Shown here piece by piece: positions 1-12,439 of a stretch of 64,000 bases of DNA. The stretch covers positions 3,975,001 through 4,039,000 of the forward strand of contig JACCIC010000003.1 in the NCBI GenBank assembly GCA_018907035.1, read 5' to 3'. The position numbers were made by a program, and so were the translations under genes. Position 1 is the stretch's first letter, and each line of letters starts with the position of its first letter. The notes beneath the pieces were generated by a model, which was not told the DNA's origin, ran no database searches, and was given only the letters and a program-made list of their open reading frames with translations. Source of the DNA: Sycobia sp. Sy_11 (Eukaryota > Arthropoda > Insecta > Hymenoptera > Epichrysomallidae).

Positions 1-18
1 TCATGATTCTGTAAGTCT

Positions 19-20
<2 letters not shown>

Positions 21-71
<51 letters not shown>

Positions 72-99
72 TGTGTGCGTGTGCGCGCGCGTGTGTGTA
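21..99. repeat. (AT)23 followed by GT/GC alternating tract
   Basis: A pure AT run at 21-66 passes directly into alternating GT/GC at 69-97. The whole 79 bp is almost uninterrupted pyrimidine-purine alternation. Confidence 0.95.
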
Positions 100-1389
100 G
101 AAATAAGCATATCATGATTTGATATTTAGCAAATTTTGATAACGATCTTTTCAAATATAACTCGTCTTAATATTTTACGCACATATTATTGAGTAAGTAA
201 AAAAAAAAGTATCTTATGGAATTGATGTTATAATTTAAAACATTTATTTTTATATAAAATATTAATTTTATAATGGAATACTTTATAAAAGATAGTCTGT
301 GTAGTTTTGAGGTAAAATTAGCCTAACATTCACCGTAATCTTCTAATCTTGACATTTTTATATTTTTCGCGCGTATTTTCCTTATGAACATAATCAATTA
401 GAAAAAAAAAACTAATTGAACAAAAATAAATTCCATGTGAATAAAAAGTTGTCTATTTATTTGGGGATATAGCTTATAGAAAAAGTCTTTTCAAGTGCAA
501 CTTTTTTCTAAAACTATTCCTAATTTATTGATAATAAATTTTCAGTTGGTTACGGTGAATTATTAAAGCGAAAACTTATATCGAAAGAGTATTACAAAAA
601 ATTGCATAAAAAATTTGAGGAAATAAGTCAAAGAGCCTATTTTATTGTGATCGAGTCACTTTCATAGATACACAGAGAGGTACCAGATTTAGTTGAGATG
701 TTTTTCGATTTTAAATCTGTCGAAAATATTTGTAGTATTGCTAAATCAAAAGCTTTACTCGTCAACAGAATCTAAAAATATAAGGATATTTTAAGCTGAT
801 AAAGAGCTTACTGTTGTATATATCCTACACGAACCAACTTTCCTTCAACGTACTCTATGCGTAAGCATTATTCGTTTCTATAATGTAGAGATTCCAATGA
901 TATAAATCAAAGAATTTATGTAAAAAGGATACTAATAAAGAGGTCTTGTTTATTATATATTTGTCTTATTTATTAAACCTTTATTCCATCTCTTTATTAT
1001 ATTCTTGTATAAATAAATTAATGGATGTAATAAAAGTTCAGAGCAAATAATTTGCACAACCGATTTTTAATTAAAAAGTACTTATCATGTTATTGTGAAA
1101 TGCTATTTACATTAGGATTAATTTTATTAAACTTATTACATAATACTACGTGTTTGGAAGTTATATATTAATAGTTCTACATGCTTTACGTTATTTTTAG
1201 CATCCCCTTTATTATCAAATATAAGCGATCGTTTAAACGAGCGGGAGTCAAAGAAGTTGAGGAGTTAGGATGAACAGCCATTGTTTTCGAATATATCCTT
1301 ACATTTCAGCAAAAATTACTCTATCCATTGTATTATGTTTTTCAAGAATATGTGTAAATGCATGTGTATATAAAATTAATAAAAATCGC

Positions 1390-1391
<2 letters not shown>

Positions 1392-1435
<44 letters not shown>
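1392..1435. repeat. (AT)n microsatellite
   Basis: About 20 AT units in AT-rich, non-coding DNA. Confidence 0.95.
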
Positions 1436-3059
1436 AGAATTTCATAAATTAAAATAGCGATCAGCCAATAGAACTGATGAAGAGAAATCGAAGATGATAC
1501 ACGATATACAAAATTAGCGATGCTGTGATAAATTCTGGATATTTTTGAATCTACTAATCATTATCTAATTAACAAATGTCACGTAATCTATGGGCAATAG
1601 AATTAAAATTAAGAATACCAAAATAAAGTAAGTATCTGAAAATTTAATTTTATCTACTTAAGATTTAGGATTTAATGATGTCTTCTGCTTCACTTTTACA
1701 ATATTTTAATTTTTATTAATCAATTATTCAATGTGTTTATCTTAGCTAGTTATATATCCGTTTAGGAAACATTATAGTTTCCAGTACCAAAAAATAATTT
1801 ATGTAATTAAAATACTATAATAGCTTCTATTTGTCGGGCTATTAAAGAATTTTATTTATTTCTTTTTTAAAATTAGTAAAACCAATTAAGTTTATTATTA
1901 CTCTTTCGAAGGAAAATTCCAACAATTTATGGTGCTGACAAAAATTGTATATAAATCAGTGACAACATTAAACTAAACTTATTTTCAAAATAAATCAAAA
2001 CTAGTGTATGAATATGCAAACATCGTGCGCGCAAGTAGTAACAGTCATATTCGGAGAGACCTGTGTTCCTGAAGACTTATGTAAGTAAAAGACGTTTTAC
2101 TGTATGTTATTATTCAATATATAGCCAATTTATGAAATTATCATTTATTTAATATAATAATATTTTATTTCTTAATAATTTTTCTACTAAACTATTATAC
2201 TATAGTAAAGTATAGTACTGGCAACAATTAAGTAACTAGGGTAGTACGTACATGAGGCTTAATTAATCTATAATACAATAATAATCTACGTATTGCAAAT
2301 CTTCAACCCTAAATTCTAGCCGTCTATTATTAAGATACCTGATTATATCAGCTATCAGCTATCTTGAATTCAGTCTAAAATATCTCTAGTTACAACAAAA
2401 ATATTAAGAATAACTAGTAGTGTTTTTTATTGTACAAGTATAATTATTCAAGAGGGCAGAATCGGTTTTGCAATAAAAAGTTCCATATCATACTGTAACT
2501 GGAGTGTGAAAACAGCAGAACCCGTATTTTTGAGAAAATTAGGTTATCATATTTCGCATAATCGATATAAAATAGCAATTTAGTTAGGATTCATATTTAT
2601 CGCATCAAAATTCTTCTAGTTCATAAGCTCTGATATGCGATTCTTAGATTTGTCAATCTGCCAATTTATGTAGATAATAAAATTATAATTAAATTACAGA
2701 ATCGTTGAAAATTTAAAAAATACGTACAAGTTTATATCGTGGCTTTTTAATTAGATATTTTAAAAGGATAATCAATGGTTGCATGTAACCATATGAACCT
2801 GACATATGCTATTACTTGAATTTAAATTTTCATCTGTATTCAGGCTCATCACACTGCAGTGGAATAGTGTTGCTTTTTTATTTCTTTCGTAAGTCAATTT
2901 TAATGAAAGTCACTTAAAAAGATTTTCCGTCGATTTCGCGTCTCTAAAATCAGATTTCTACAACAGATGTATTATTATATGTAACAAATTTCATTTGTTT
3001 TGTTTATAATCGTAATAAAGAGTACATGATCGAACAAACAAATGAAAAATATCAGCAAC

Positions 3060-3350
3060 CCTAAATGGGGGGCCGGTTACATCCACGATCAAGCATTCAC
3101 CCGCGAATGTGGGCCGTGTCTCGACACACCTGACCTAATTTTTGCGCACGCAGCTTCTTCTCAAGGTCGCCGGCACGTACAGCTGCATCGCGTTCGATGA
3201 AAAATGCGCGTGTGTCACTTCCTCGAGAAGAGTGGGTGGGCTGAAGACAATCCATAAGTCGCGTTCATTTCCTACCGAGGTCAACGGTGAAAGGCTACAT
3301 TCTGGCATTATTGCACGCGAGCTTTATCTGATTCTTATTAGAAAGAAGTA
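3060..3350. other. GC-elevated block, possible conserved non-coding element
   Basis: The base composition jumps sharply from the surrounding AT-rich DNA (GGGGGGCCGG near 3066, several CG dinucleotides). Both strands have short open frames but none has a recognisable motif or a good start. A weaker block continues at 3780-4200, where TAATCGATTA (3948-3957) is a palindromic homeodomain-type core. A regulatory role is inference. Confidence 0.35.
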
Positions 3351-5353
3351 ACGTTATAAATCGGCCAGAGGGACATTTTGCTCAAATAATTATATGTATG
3401 ATCCTGTAAAATTCGCCGAAGATCAAAGAATGTCGACGTCATTTTTTCCTTTGGATTGTGAAGAATGTGAATTCAGATTAACGCCTATGGGATTACTCGA
3501 TATTTATTATAGATATACACTTGGGACAAATTCGTATGGGGAACTAAATTTTTGTATTAAATAGAACTACAGTTCCAGAAAATAGGTGAAGGGAATTGAA
3601 AGAATTCGATTTTAAAAACTCTTCACGATCGCGATTGAATCCTGAGATAACTGTTAAATAAATATAGTAAGACAACCTTAAGTTTTCCTTTTTATTTAAA
3701 ATAAACTCATCGATTGATGAAATCAAACGCGGCGCCTTTTAACGATTCGATGATGGAACAGTCTAAATATATATACGCATGCCTCCACCTCCGCAAATAA
3801 ATAAATGAACAAAAAGAGTTCGGCTTTATGCATCAATACGAGACGAGCCAAAAAAGGATATTCCCAGCTTGAACTTATAGTGCAAGTCCACGGAACCTCT
3901 TTGGCTGACCTCGGTTTGTAGTTATCAATTGTATGGAGATTTATGCTAATCGATTACGTCCGCGATGGTGTAATTCATCAGAACGGTTTATTGTGCGTGC
4001 GTTAGCTACAATGGAGACATGCACATTTAAATTGTATGAAATGAACGTAAATTCGCGTGTCTATGTGACATATCTTCTCTGAAATCGAGACTCCCGATAA
4101 GATACCCGACAAAAGAGTACCGGGCTCGTTTTCCGGTATAATAGCTGCAGTTAAACTGATGGGCGGTGGTTGGGAAAAACCAAGAGAATATCTTCTAGAT
4201 CTGCCGGTTTCTTAAATGAACGATTTAATTACTCCTTTCAATATTATAATGGACTATTTTAGAAAATATACGATTGAGTCACGCGTATTTCTATTTTCTT
4301 TCGACTACAAATTGCGAATGCATTGAAATTCCTAATAATAAGTTGATGTACTAATTTTATACTATTATGATTAATAGAAAAAAACCATATTGTATACAAA
4401 CATTGCAATTCCCGAATGGAGATTTGATAGCAATAGAATAATTTTTAACAATAATAACACAACATTTTTTTCAAATAACGACTGACTTCAATTATAATTT
4501 ACAGTAATAACAAAATTACGTAATTAATTATGAAACGTCAGCCAAAGTGGTTGTACGATTTAATTATCTCCGTAAATTCATATTTCTAATTTTATTAATT
4601 CTCTGAATGAGAATAACATAAAAAATTGCGATTTTTAAAGATAAACAACTCAAACTGTTCTTTAAATAAATTTATTAATATGCGTTTGATAGGAAACATT
4701 CTCCTACAAGGTTTAGCAGAAGTTACAGAGAAAGGCATTAAGTACTGCTTAATGTTAATTAGATGCTATGAGCATCTGTGTTTTGTAAAAAATTCTCGGG
4801 TTAAATGACATGACTTTTCTGTAATGTCACGCGATGAGACGAATTGTTTGTATCGAAAATCAAATTTTTCATTAATTGCTTCATTGTTTTTTTTATACAG
4901 TTGAATTCTTGTGTATTATACTTTCAAATTTAATATAATAATATGAGTATTATCAATTACTTTAAACGAAAATAAACCTCATTTCTCAAAATTTAAAAAA
5001 AAAATTTAAACTAAAAACTTTATTTTGTACCAGTTTTATATACTGTAGAATTTAAAAATCCATTTTACTGCAATATTATTAACTAAATATTAACAAATGA
5101 TCTTTTTAATTTTTCAAAAAATTTTTTACTATAAATTAACTAATAAATATATGTATCATTACGTATTTTACCAAATAATTAAAAAAGATATGAAGAGATA
5201 TAATATACAGTGATTATCATAATCAATTTTCTAAAAAAAAATATTTATTGGTAACTTACGCAAAAAAATTAAGCAGTTATGAATATTAACATATAAATAA
5301 TGTATTGGGAGTAAGCGTAGAATTAATACAAGGATAAAATAAATTGAACGAAC

Positions 5354-7120
5354 CTGTTGACTGACTTGAAATACTCCAGAAAGGTTGACATATCCATTTA
5401 GACATTGATTTTTAGTTACACAGATTTTTCCGTCACCATGACAATCAAGAGTATATCCTGTTTCGAATTGCGTTTGAGGTTTCTGATATTCGGGATAACC
5501 TCTAAATCCAGCAAACGGGATATTTTGTCGTCTCTGCGTGGTTCCGCTTGATCCAGCAGTTGCACTATTATGATTTCCCGTATTAGCGCCAAAATAAGAA
5601 GTTGATCCATCATTAACATGGTCTACATTTTTAGCATTTGTCTGAGCACCTCTCTGTCTATTTCCTGTATCATGGGATTGAATAGTGAAACGAGCTGTTT
5701 CTTGTTCAGTTTGTGTTTCAGCATCAACTTTTCCAACATGAGATTCAGCTTTACTTTGAGCAGCCGATTGAGGGATATTACTATTATAAGATCCTTCGAG
5801 TATTCTCGTAGATTCGAAGTGCCCATTAGGTTCATTATCCGTTGATTCTTGTCTGTTGGAACCTTGAGATAATGAAGTAAAATGATTTCCAAAGCTAGTT
5901 GAACCACCTTGAACATTCTGTAAATTTGCTCCATTTTTAAGTTGACTTTGATCTTTAGAGATCAAATTGTTTCTAATTACTGCTCCACTTTCATCAAGTC
6001 CTTGTCTACCGGAACTTCCTAACGCTGAAGCACTAGCTCCAGTTTGTGATGCCACAACAATGCGATTTCCAAAACCAGATAAGCTACCTTGAGTAGTTTG
6101 TGTGCTAGCGCTCGATCCTTGAGGAATAATACGATTTCCGAAACCACTAGTACTGGTGAATGCTTGCTGCGTAGGTCCTTGAATATTAGCTCCAATATTG
6201 GCTCCACCATTAGAAGCAGTAAAATGTGCGCCAAATATATTTGAAGTACCTTGGGTAGCGTGAGAATCAACTCCTATGGCAGCTTCATTATGGGGTTGGG
6301 AGGTAAAATGACTTCCAAGGCTAGCGGAATTTTCGAAATTACCATGATTGCTACTTTGTGCTCCAACACTTGCGATAGAGCCAGCATGAGATCCGGAAAT
6401 AGATTGTCCAAGAGCATTTGTTGGAATTCCATGGGTACCGCTAAAAAATGGATTAGTTGAGCCAGCAGCTCCTCCAGCGAAAGCTCCGGCAAAAGCTCCA
6501 GCAGATGCTCCAGCAGATGATCCAGTGGACGTAGCTGCTCCAGCTGTTACACCGCCTGTTCCAGTGTTACCTCCAAACGTAAAAGTACCACTAATTGAGC
6601 AGCCATTAGAATTACATCCACCTTGTGGTTTGAACGGGGTACCAGCCGACATCCACCAATACTGTCCATTAGTGTTTCTACCTACTGCTCCATTCAATTG
6701 GTCATTAATATTATTACTAATGGAAGATCCACTTTGAACCTCGAGGGATCCAGTTCCCGGATTCGGCAAATCAGCACAACAAGTTTTTGAATGCAAATCT
6801 GCACTAGTAGCAGCTAATAGACTAGCTGGTACATGACCATTAAAGGATCCTGAAGAAAACGAGCTGCTCTGGCTCTGACTGGAACCACTTGTACTGTATC
6901 CAGATCTCTTTTCGCCTTTAAAGGGTTGGCCTTTAAAAATTCCATCTAGTTCAACGTTTTCCTCATTGGACTGACTATAGCTGTTAGAATTTGAGCTCGA
7001 ACTCGCTTTCTTGTAGTGGTACCCATCTTCCAGTAATGTACCATCAGCAACATCGGCCTCAACGTTCGAGTGACAAGCCAACACCAAAATACCGAAGAAA
7101 AGAACATGTAATATCTTCAT
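5354..7120 (-). CDS. N-terminal coding exon of a secreted clip-type serine protease homologue (partial gene)
   Basis: The exon gives 589 codons from ATG at 7120 to a donor (CAG|GTTCGT) with exon end at 5354, phase 0. The open frame beyond that, down to 5231, is intron read-through. Just upstream of the ATG, TTTTTCAG at about 7131-7138 looks like an acceptor, so a 5' UTR exon is expected at higher coordinates. Residues 1-22 are a hydrophobic signal peptide. Residues 38-100 are Ser-rich, 104-175 hold CC, YWWM and paired Cys, and 185-225 are Gly/Ala-rich. From about 265 to 515 a loose unit recurs (FGNR/FGNH/LGSH/FGAH at about 268, 297, 327, 350 and 410). Residues 560-573 (CHGDGKICVTKNQC followed by LNGYV) resemble the first half of the clip-like domain of insect protease homologues such as the PPAF-2/scarface type. 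The rest of that domain and the protease-like domain are not found in the window. The secreted, low-complexity part is seen directly; the family name is inference. Confidence 0.75.
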
Positions 7121-7138
7121 TTTGTTAAATCTGAAAAA

Positions 7139-8407
7139 TTATATGTTGTATTACTAGATATTTAAGACTATTAATATTATCTTACATTCTAGAAAACATT
7201 ATGTATACTATATAGTATCTTTCTTAGTTGATACATAAAGGCTTTATTTATGAAATGAAAAGTTTGCTGTAATGAGGTCCATAAGGAATCCTTTGCATAC
7301 TAGGTAAGGGCTATATTTTTACTTCTGACTTATCGTAGTTTCATACAATTAATTGAATTCCTTAATTTTTCACTAAGGACTTTATAAGCGAATATCGATA
7401 GTTATAAAATCATATAAATTAAATTCCCTAATTTAATTAATAAGACAAAAAAATCAATAAGAAATGATCATATAACAGTATAAGAAAAGCACCAAAGAGA
7501 TACTAATTATGTGATATAAAGTTTAGAAATAATTAATGTAAAAGTAATAAAATTTAATTCACTCTATAGAGCATATAATTTTAATATTGTAACTGTATTA
7601 TATGATTGTATGAGATAATTTATTTGTAATGAGACATACTAGACTATTTAACTGATTTCAAAAGCAGTGAATAACTCAATAGCTCTAAAGGATACGCTAT
7701 AGAATTTAAGTTTCAATTTTAACTATAAACTGCTTTCTATTAAACCTGCAAAATTACGATCTAAACTAATATTATTATTTTTTGTTCAATTTACATGAAA
7801 AACCGTTTCCTATGTATTTTTCTAAGTTGATTTGTTAAAAAATCTTAATATAAATTATAATAAATAATATAATTATTTATTATAATAATATAATAAAATA
7901 ATATAAATTATAATAAATTTAAATTTCAGTCCCTTAGTTTTCTTATATATTTATTTGAATGTATCTCTCTCATGATCACTCTTTTACATATTATTCAAAG
8001 ACTACATGAAGAAAAAATTCATTAAAATGCTAATTATTACGTCGCCTTACAACGTAAATGAACACTCTAGAAGACCCGGAGGTTAAGCGGTTTCTAAAAT
8101 TCTGAGACAATGCAGTAAAATTTACGTAACAATCATGTAAAACATCTACATCCTAAGATAAACAAATTCCAAAATTAGCAGCTATAAGGACTGTAAGTGT
8201 GTGCACCCACTTTGAAAAATGTGCATGCTACCCGAATTGCAGCGTTGTACTGTATGTGAATACACGTGGCTCTGGTTACAAATGAAAGGAAATGAAAAAG
8301 AAAGCGAAGCTCTGATTGCACTGAGAGCCTTGGGGGGAATACGTGCGCAATCAAGAGCAGATTTATTGGCAATGTAAGTAAAACCCATTTTCTTCTCTCT
8401 CTGTCTC

Positions 8408-8448
<41 letters not shown>

Positions 8449-10850
8449 TCCTTTCCCTTCCTCCCGTCTCATTCTTTTTCTTTTTCGTGCATCCCAATCT
8501 TCCTTGATTCACGAAGTAACGGCGGTAGAGCAACCAGATCATTTATATAATTAAATGTACTAAACATTCACACATGCATATTCGTCCAAGAAAACATGTT
8601 ATATAGCTTTCAGTCAATGATCTCCATTCCCAACCACTAGCGGCTCTAAAATTCGGCACTGTTTATAACGATTGATGTTCTTCAATTGAACACATTGCTA
8701 AATGTTTTTTTGTCTTTACTTTTTACCAATTATTTTTATGGAATTAAGCAATAACTAAGTGTTTCTTTATTAATATTCAAATTTAAGTTATGGTCTTAAA
8801 TAATTAAGTAATTAAGTCTCACAGTACATAATATTATAATATTTTATAGTTTCCAAAAATCTTCAGAATCACAAATTACTATATTTATTATTTGAAAATT
8901 TCAAGCACGTATTTCTCGAAAGAAGTATATTTAACTTTACTCTACAGTAACAGAATGTCAAAAAAAATAAATGCTTGCCACATTCACAGTTTTAATATAT
9001 GATGAGTATTAGAAAATTGCATATATTATAAATTCTGATAATATAAAACATATTGTAAAATTATTGAATTCGAAAGTAATGCTGAAAATTTATTATATTA
9101 AATGAATGCGATCAATGGTTATCAAAGCTAAAATGATGTTTATTTAAGAATTTATTTTGTTAGTTATCTATGAGTTCTTAATAGATATGTATGAAAGAAA
9201 CATTGAAAATAAAAACAAAGAATCTCTATATATGTATATCTATATACGTATACATATCATTTAAAATGCGAAGATGTAAAACGAAATTTGTAAAGGAGAT
9301 ATGCCTTCAACTTTTTTTTTAGTACAGTAACATTAAAATTTTCAGTTATCAAGTAAGATAATTCTAATATATAAATTTTTACTGATATTGTTTTAATAAC
9401 AATAAAAATTTAATGAATCTTTGAACTCGTTATTCTGACAAATTCAAGATTAAAAATGTACTAAAATTAATATTATATTTTATTTATTTAAGTAGTTAAA
9501 ATCCAATAATTTGTACTTCTGGTCTTTAGGATATAATTGTTACTTCTGTTTCATCAACCTTCCTATAATAAATTAAATTTACTACTGATTTCATTGACCT
9601 TTGTAAGTATTTTATTATCGATAATTGAATTTTTTATTAATTTCCAAATATTCCATAATATAAAATCATGTATTTGTACTATCATTTATTTTTTAAAAAT
9701 GTAATTGACATTTTATTGAAATAGTTACTGGTTATAAAACTATTACTTTTAAACTCATAATAAAAATCTCTCCATAGAATAAAATTAATCGTGATAATAA
9801 AAGATAAAATATTCTGAATTGTACAGCATAACAATATAGTTTTGTAATTTTCTACAAAATTTTACAATGAGGTTCTCGCTCGACGCCTAAATTATCCATC
9901 ATTACAATTTCTTTTCTTATATTCCTACGATTAGTTATATAGCTAACTAATCCTAATATATTCATCGAAACGACCATAAATAGAAATCTTTCCAAGACAC
10001 GTTAATATATAATTCATAAAGTAAAGTATATATTTCACAGATTATCGATTTAAATAAGAGACGAGACGAGTTTTATCGGCTATTTTTTATAGAAAACTGG
10101 AATTAGGATTTTCATCTTTCCATAATCTAAATATGCAAATAGAAGTAATCCTTAATATCGGTGAGATTTTTGAATTCAAAGAATAAATTTACTCACGCGT
10201 ATGTCTTATACTCACTAAATTTATATACACATAATTTTTGACTCATTTATTTACTTCGTTAAAGAATCATCTATCAATTCAACAATACAGAATGTTCAAT
10301 TTGATTTTACAGAATGTTTTAATTTTAACTGCACAAACCAAATACAAGTACAAGCAAAAATTTAATTGTATTATATTAAGGCTATATGAAATTTTAAATA
10401 ATATTAATTACGATCAACTCATTAAAAAACTCAAACTTTTCTCACCGTAAGTGCATCTTTTTGAAGATCATCATCAGAATTTTATGATTCAATCGGTTAA
10501 AAATTGTCCTCGGCTTATTTGCAAAAGGAAAAATAAAAATTTTGATTTATTTTTAAAATACACATTGAGCCGGTTACTTATAATAAATCAACATGGAACA
10601 TGTTAGCTTAAAAGTTGAAGTAGCTTAACTCCTACGTTACTCCTACACTTTCTTAATAAGCCATTCAATGATTTACTTTATACATGATAATAAATTTTAA
10701 CATTTAAAGCTATGATTTTAGCACTTCCCTGTCTGAAATTCGCGAAACGTTGACATAAAACATTCTGAAATGTTCTTTCCATGATTGTTATTGCTAAATT
10801 TTAAATATAAGATTCGCGGAACTGAGAAGAATATAAAAGATTCACTATAT
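7139..10850. other. AT-rich intergenic DNA
   Basis: I see no coding region. It probably contains the 5' UTR exon and promoter of the minus-strand protease homologue, which I cannot place. The only marked feature is the pyrimidine tract at 8391-8460. Confidence 0.5.
8391..8460. repeat. (CT)n microsatellite
   Basis: CTCT run with a few interruptions (CTGT, CTAT), ending in CCTTTCCCTTCC. Glu/Arg-rich or Ser/Leu-rich reading frames here are artefacts of the repeat. Confidence 0.95.
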
Positions 10851-10854
10851 ATAC

Positions 10855-10892
10855 ATATGCATATATATCCATATATCCATATATATATATAT

Positions 10893-10950
<58 letters not shown>
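10855..10950. repeat. Compound (ATATCC)n/(AT)n tract
   Basis: Starts with spaced CATATATATCC units and ends in a pure AT run at about 10895-10947. Confidence 0.95.
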
Positions 10951-10952
<2 letters not shown>

Positions 10953-11067
10953 CCACATAAAGGGATAAACGATTCCGGTTTCAGAGCATTTTTGATACTT
11001 TTTTCTTTCTTCTGAAGACTTTTTTATTACTTTTCGAAAATGCTTTGTTTTCATTATATTTCACGAT

Positions 11068-11069
<2 letters not shown>

Positions 11070-11121
<52 letters not shown>
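11070..11121. repeat. (TA)26 microsatellite
   Basis: Pure TA run. It lies between the tracts at 10855 and 11452, so three long AT tracts fall within 660 bp. Confidence 0.95.
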
Positions 11122-11125
<4 letters not shown>

Positions 11126-11450
11126 CGTATTACCGCAAATCGGAAATCAATTAGTATAGTTCCCTCTTTCCAATCAAATACCAGAAGCAATGTCGGGTTC
11201 GCGCGATTTGTTATGGTAATAAGTGTACTTCATTATCATGTACAAGTTAGAATTAGTACTAGTAACCGACCGTACGTTATAAAATTCCCTAATTAGCATG
11301 TCAACCGCCGAACTTCGTGCCAACTATGTGTGTGTAGAGGCGCTTCCTCGTAATTAGATGCCAGAAATTTAAAATCAATCTATTCAAGCGTGAAATTTAT
11401 ATTTAACTTTCGCGCCAAATGGCTTTCAAAGACCAACTTATAAATCGTAA

Positions 11451-11451
<1 letters not shown>

Positions 11452-11513
<62 letters not shown>
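11452..11513. repeat. (TA)31 microsatellite
   Basis: Pure run of 62 bp, followed 80 bp later by the GC-rich block that starts near 11590. Confidence 0.95.
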
Positions 11514-11516
<3 letters not shown>

Positions 11517-11589
11517 GTCGCTCGTATCCAAATATATATGACTCCCTGAAAAATCCTCTCATCAGGCTTTTCAGCAAATTTCGTTGGCG

Positions 11590-12380
11590 GGCTGCGCTTG
11601 CACATGATAAAAAAAAAGGAAATCAATGGCCCTTCCACTCAACCGAAGTGGCGGCTCGAAGAATCGCCGGATTGCCATCTTCACTTACCTATATGTATAT
11701 ATGTATATATATATACACACACACTCGCCGCTGCCCGGTTTGAGCAGAGAGCACCGTTGTCGTCGTCGTTGGTGCGAGGGATATTACAGACGGCCGCTGA
11801 TAAATTCGGAATCGAAATGTCTGGTTTACAGGCCGATCTCGGTGTGACGCGAAAAATATAAATATATAGAAATATCTATATATATTTGATAACGCGCACG
11901 AAAGAACAAAGCACCTCGGCCGTGCCGAGCTTCACCGTGTATCGGGGGATGGCTCCTCGGATATTTGTGTCTATATGTATATATTTATGCGCGTACACTC
12001 TGCAAGGAGCACGCGCGCCTGCGGCTCGGAGGAAAGTCAGGGTGACTGGCGACGCCTCCACGCACCGGCTACTCTTATACCCGTATCCTCGCGGGCGGCC
12101 CGCGTGCCGGCACATCCCCACCGCGCGCGTACCGGCCGGCCTTAACCGCGAGCGCGCGCGCTCGAGCGCCTTCGCACGCGGCACGCGTGTCCTTCGGGGA
12201 AGTCGAGAGGCTGCGGCTAAGGCTCGCGCACACCACCACCTTGTATTGTGTCCCGATGGTTCGATTGTGATTGGGTGGGCTGCGAGTTGGGCATACCTCT
12301 GGGGCCTGGTCACCCACGAGTAGGGAAGCTTTTTTCCATGGCTTGTCTTCTCTATTTCTTATACGTCTCTATAGTCCAAT
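11590..12380. promoter_or_regulatory. CpG-rich block, candidate promoter or first exon region
   Basis: GC content and CpG density are far above background, strongest at 11990-12310. Open frames exist on both strands at once (for example 11886-12323 plus and 11876-12313 minus), as expected of GC-rich non-coding DNA with few stop codons, so neither is annotated as a gene. At the plus-strand edge, an ATG at 12338 begins a short hydrophobic peptide that runs into GTAAGT at 12381. This could be a signal-peptide first exon, with the block as its promoter and 5' UTR. Confidence 0.35.
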
Positions 12381-12439
12381 GTAAGTTAAAGAGGGATGGT
12401 CGTAGTCGTTGGAGGCCTGAGAATTCTAGGATTTAATTT

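Larger units (their letters stand above)
1..5353 (-). other. Probable intron of the clip-type protease homologue gene; AT-rich, no exon recognised
   Basis: If the donor at 5353 is used, the following exon must lie to the left on the minus strand. I looked for Cys-rich or trypsin-like coding on that strand and found none, so the intron probably runs past position 1. The stretch contains (AT)n tracts at 21-66 and 1392-1435 and a GC-elevated block at 3060-3350, and is otherwise featureless AT-rich DNA. An alternative donor (CAA|GTCAGT) lies 12 bases before the chosen one. Confidence 0.4.

Noticed and set aside
2008..2083. CVPEDLC reading as a clip-domain exon of the protease homologue
   Set aside because: It is on the opposite strand from the protease homologue, has no acceptor, and the stretch is too short to judge.
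10785..11638. Overlapping Tyr-Ile repeat frames on both strands
   Set aside because: They are translations of the (AT)n tracts. The same applies to the frames at 24.1, 29.9, 31.9, 45.2, 45.5-46.0, 48.5, 50.6, 59.8 and 61.3 kb.
11876..12323. Two 145-codon frames, one per strand, over the same bases
   Set aside because: Simultaneous openness on opposite strands of a CpG-rich block reflects the lack of stop codons in GC-rich DNA. Neither has a domain, a good start or biased codon use.
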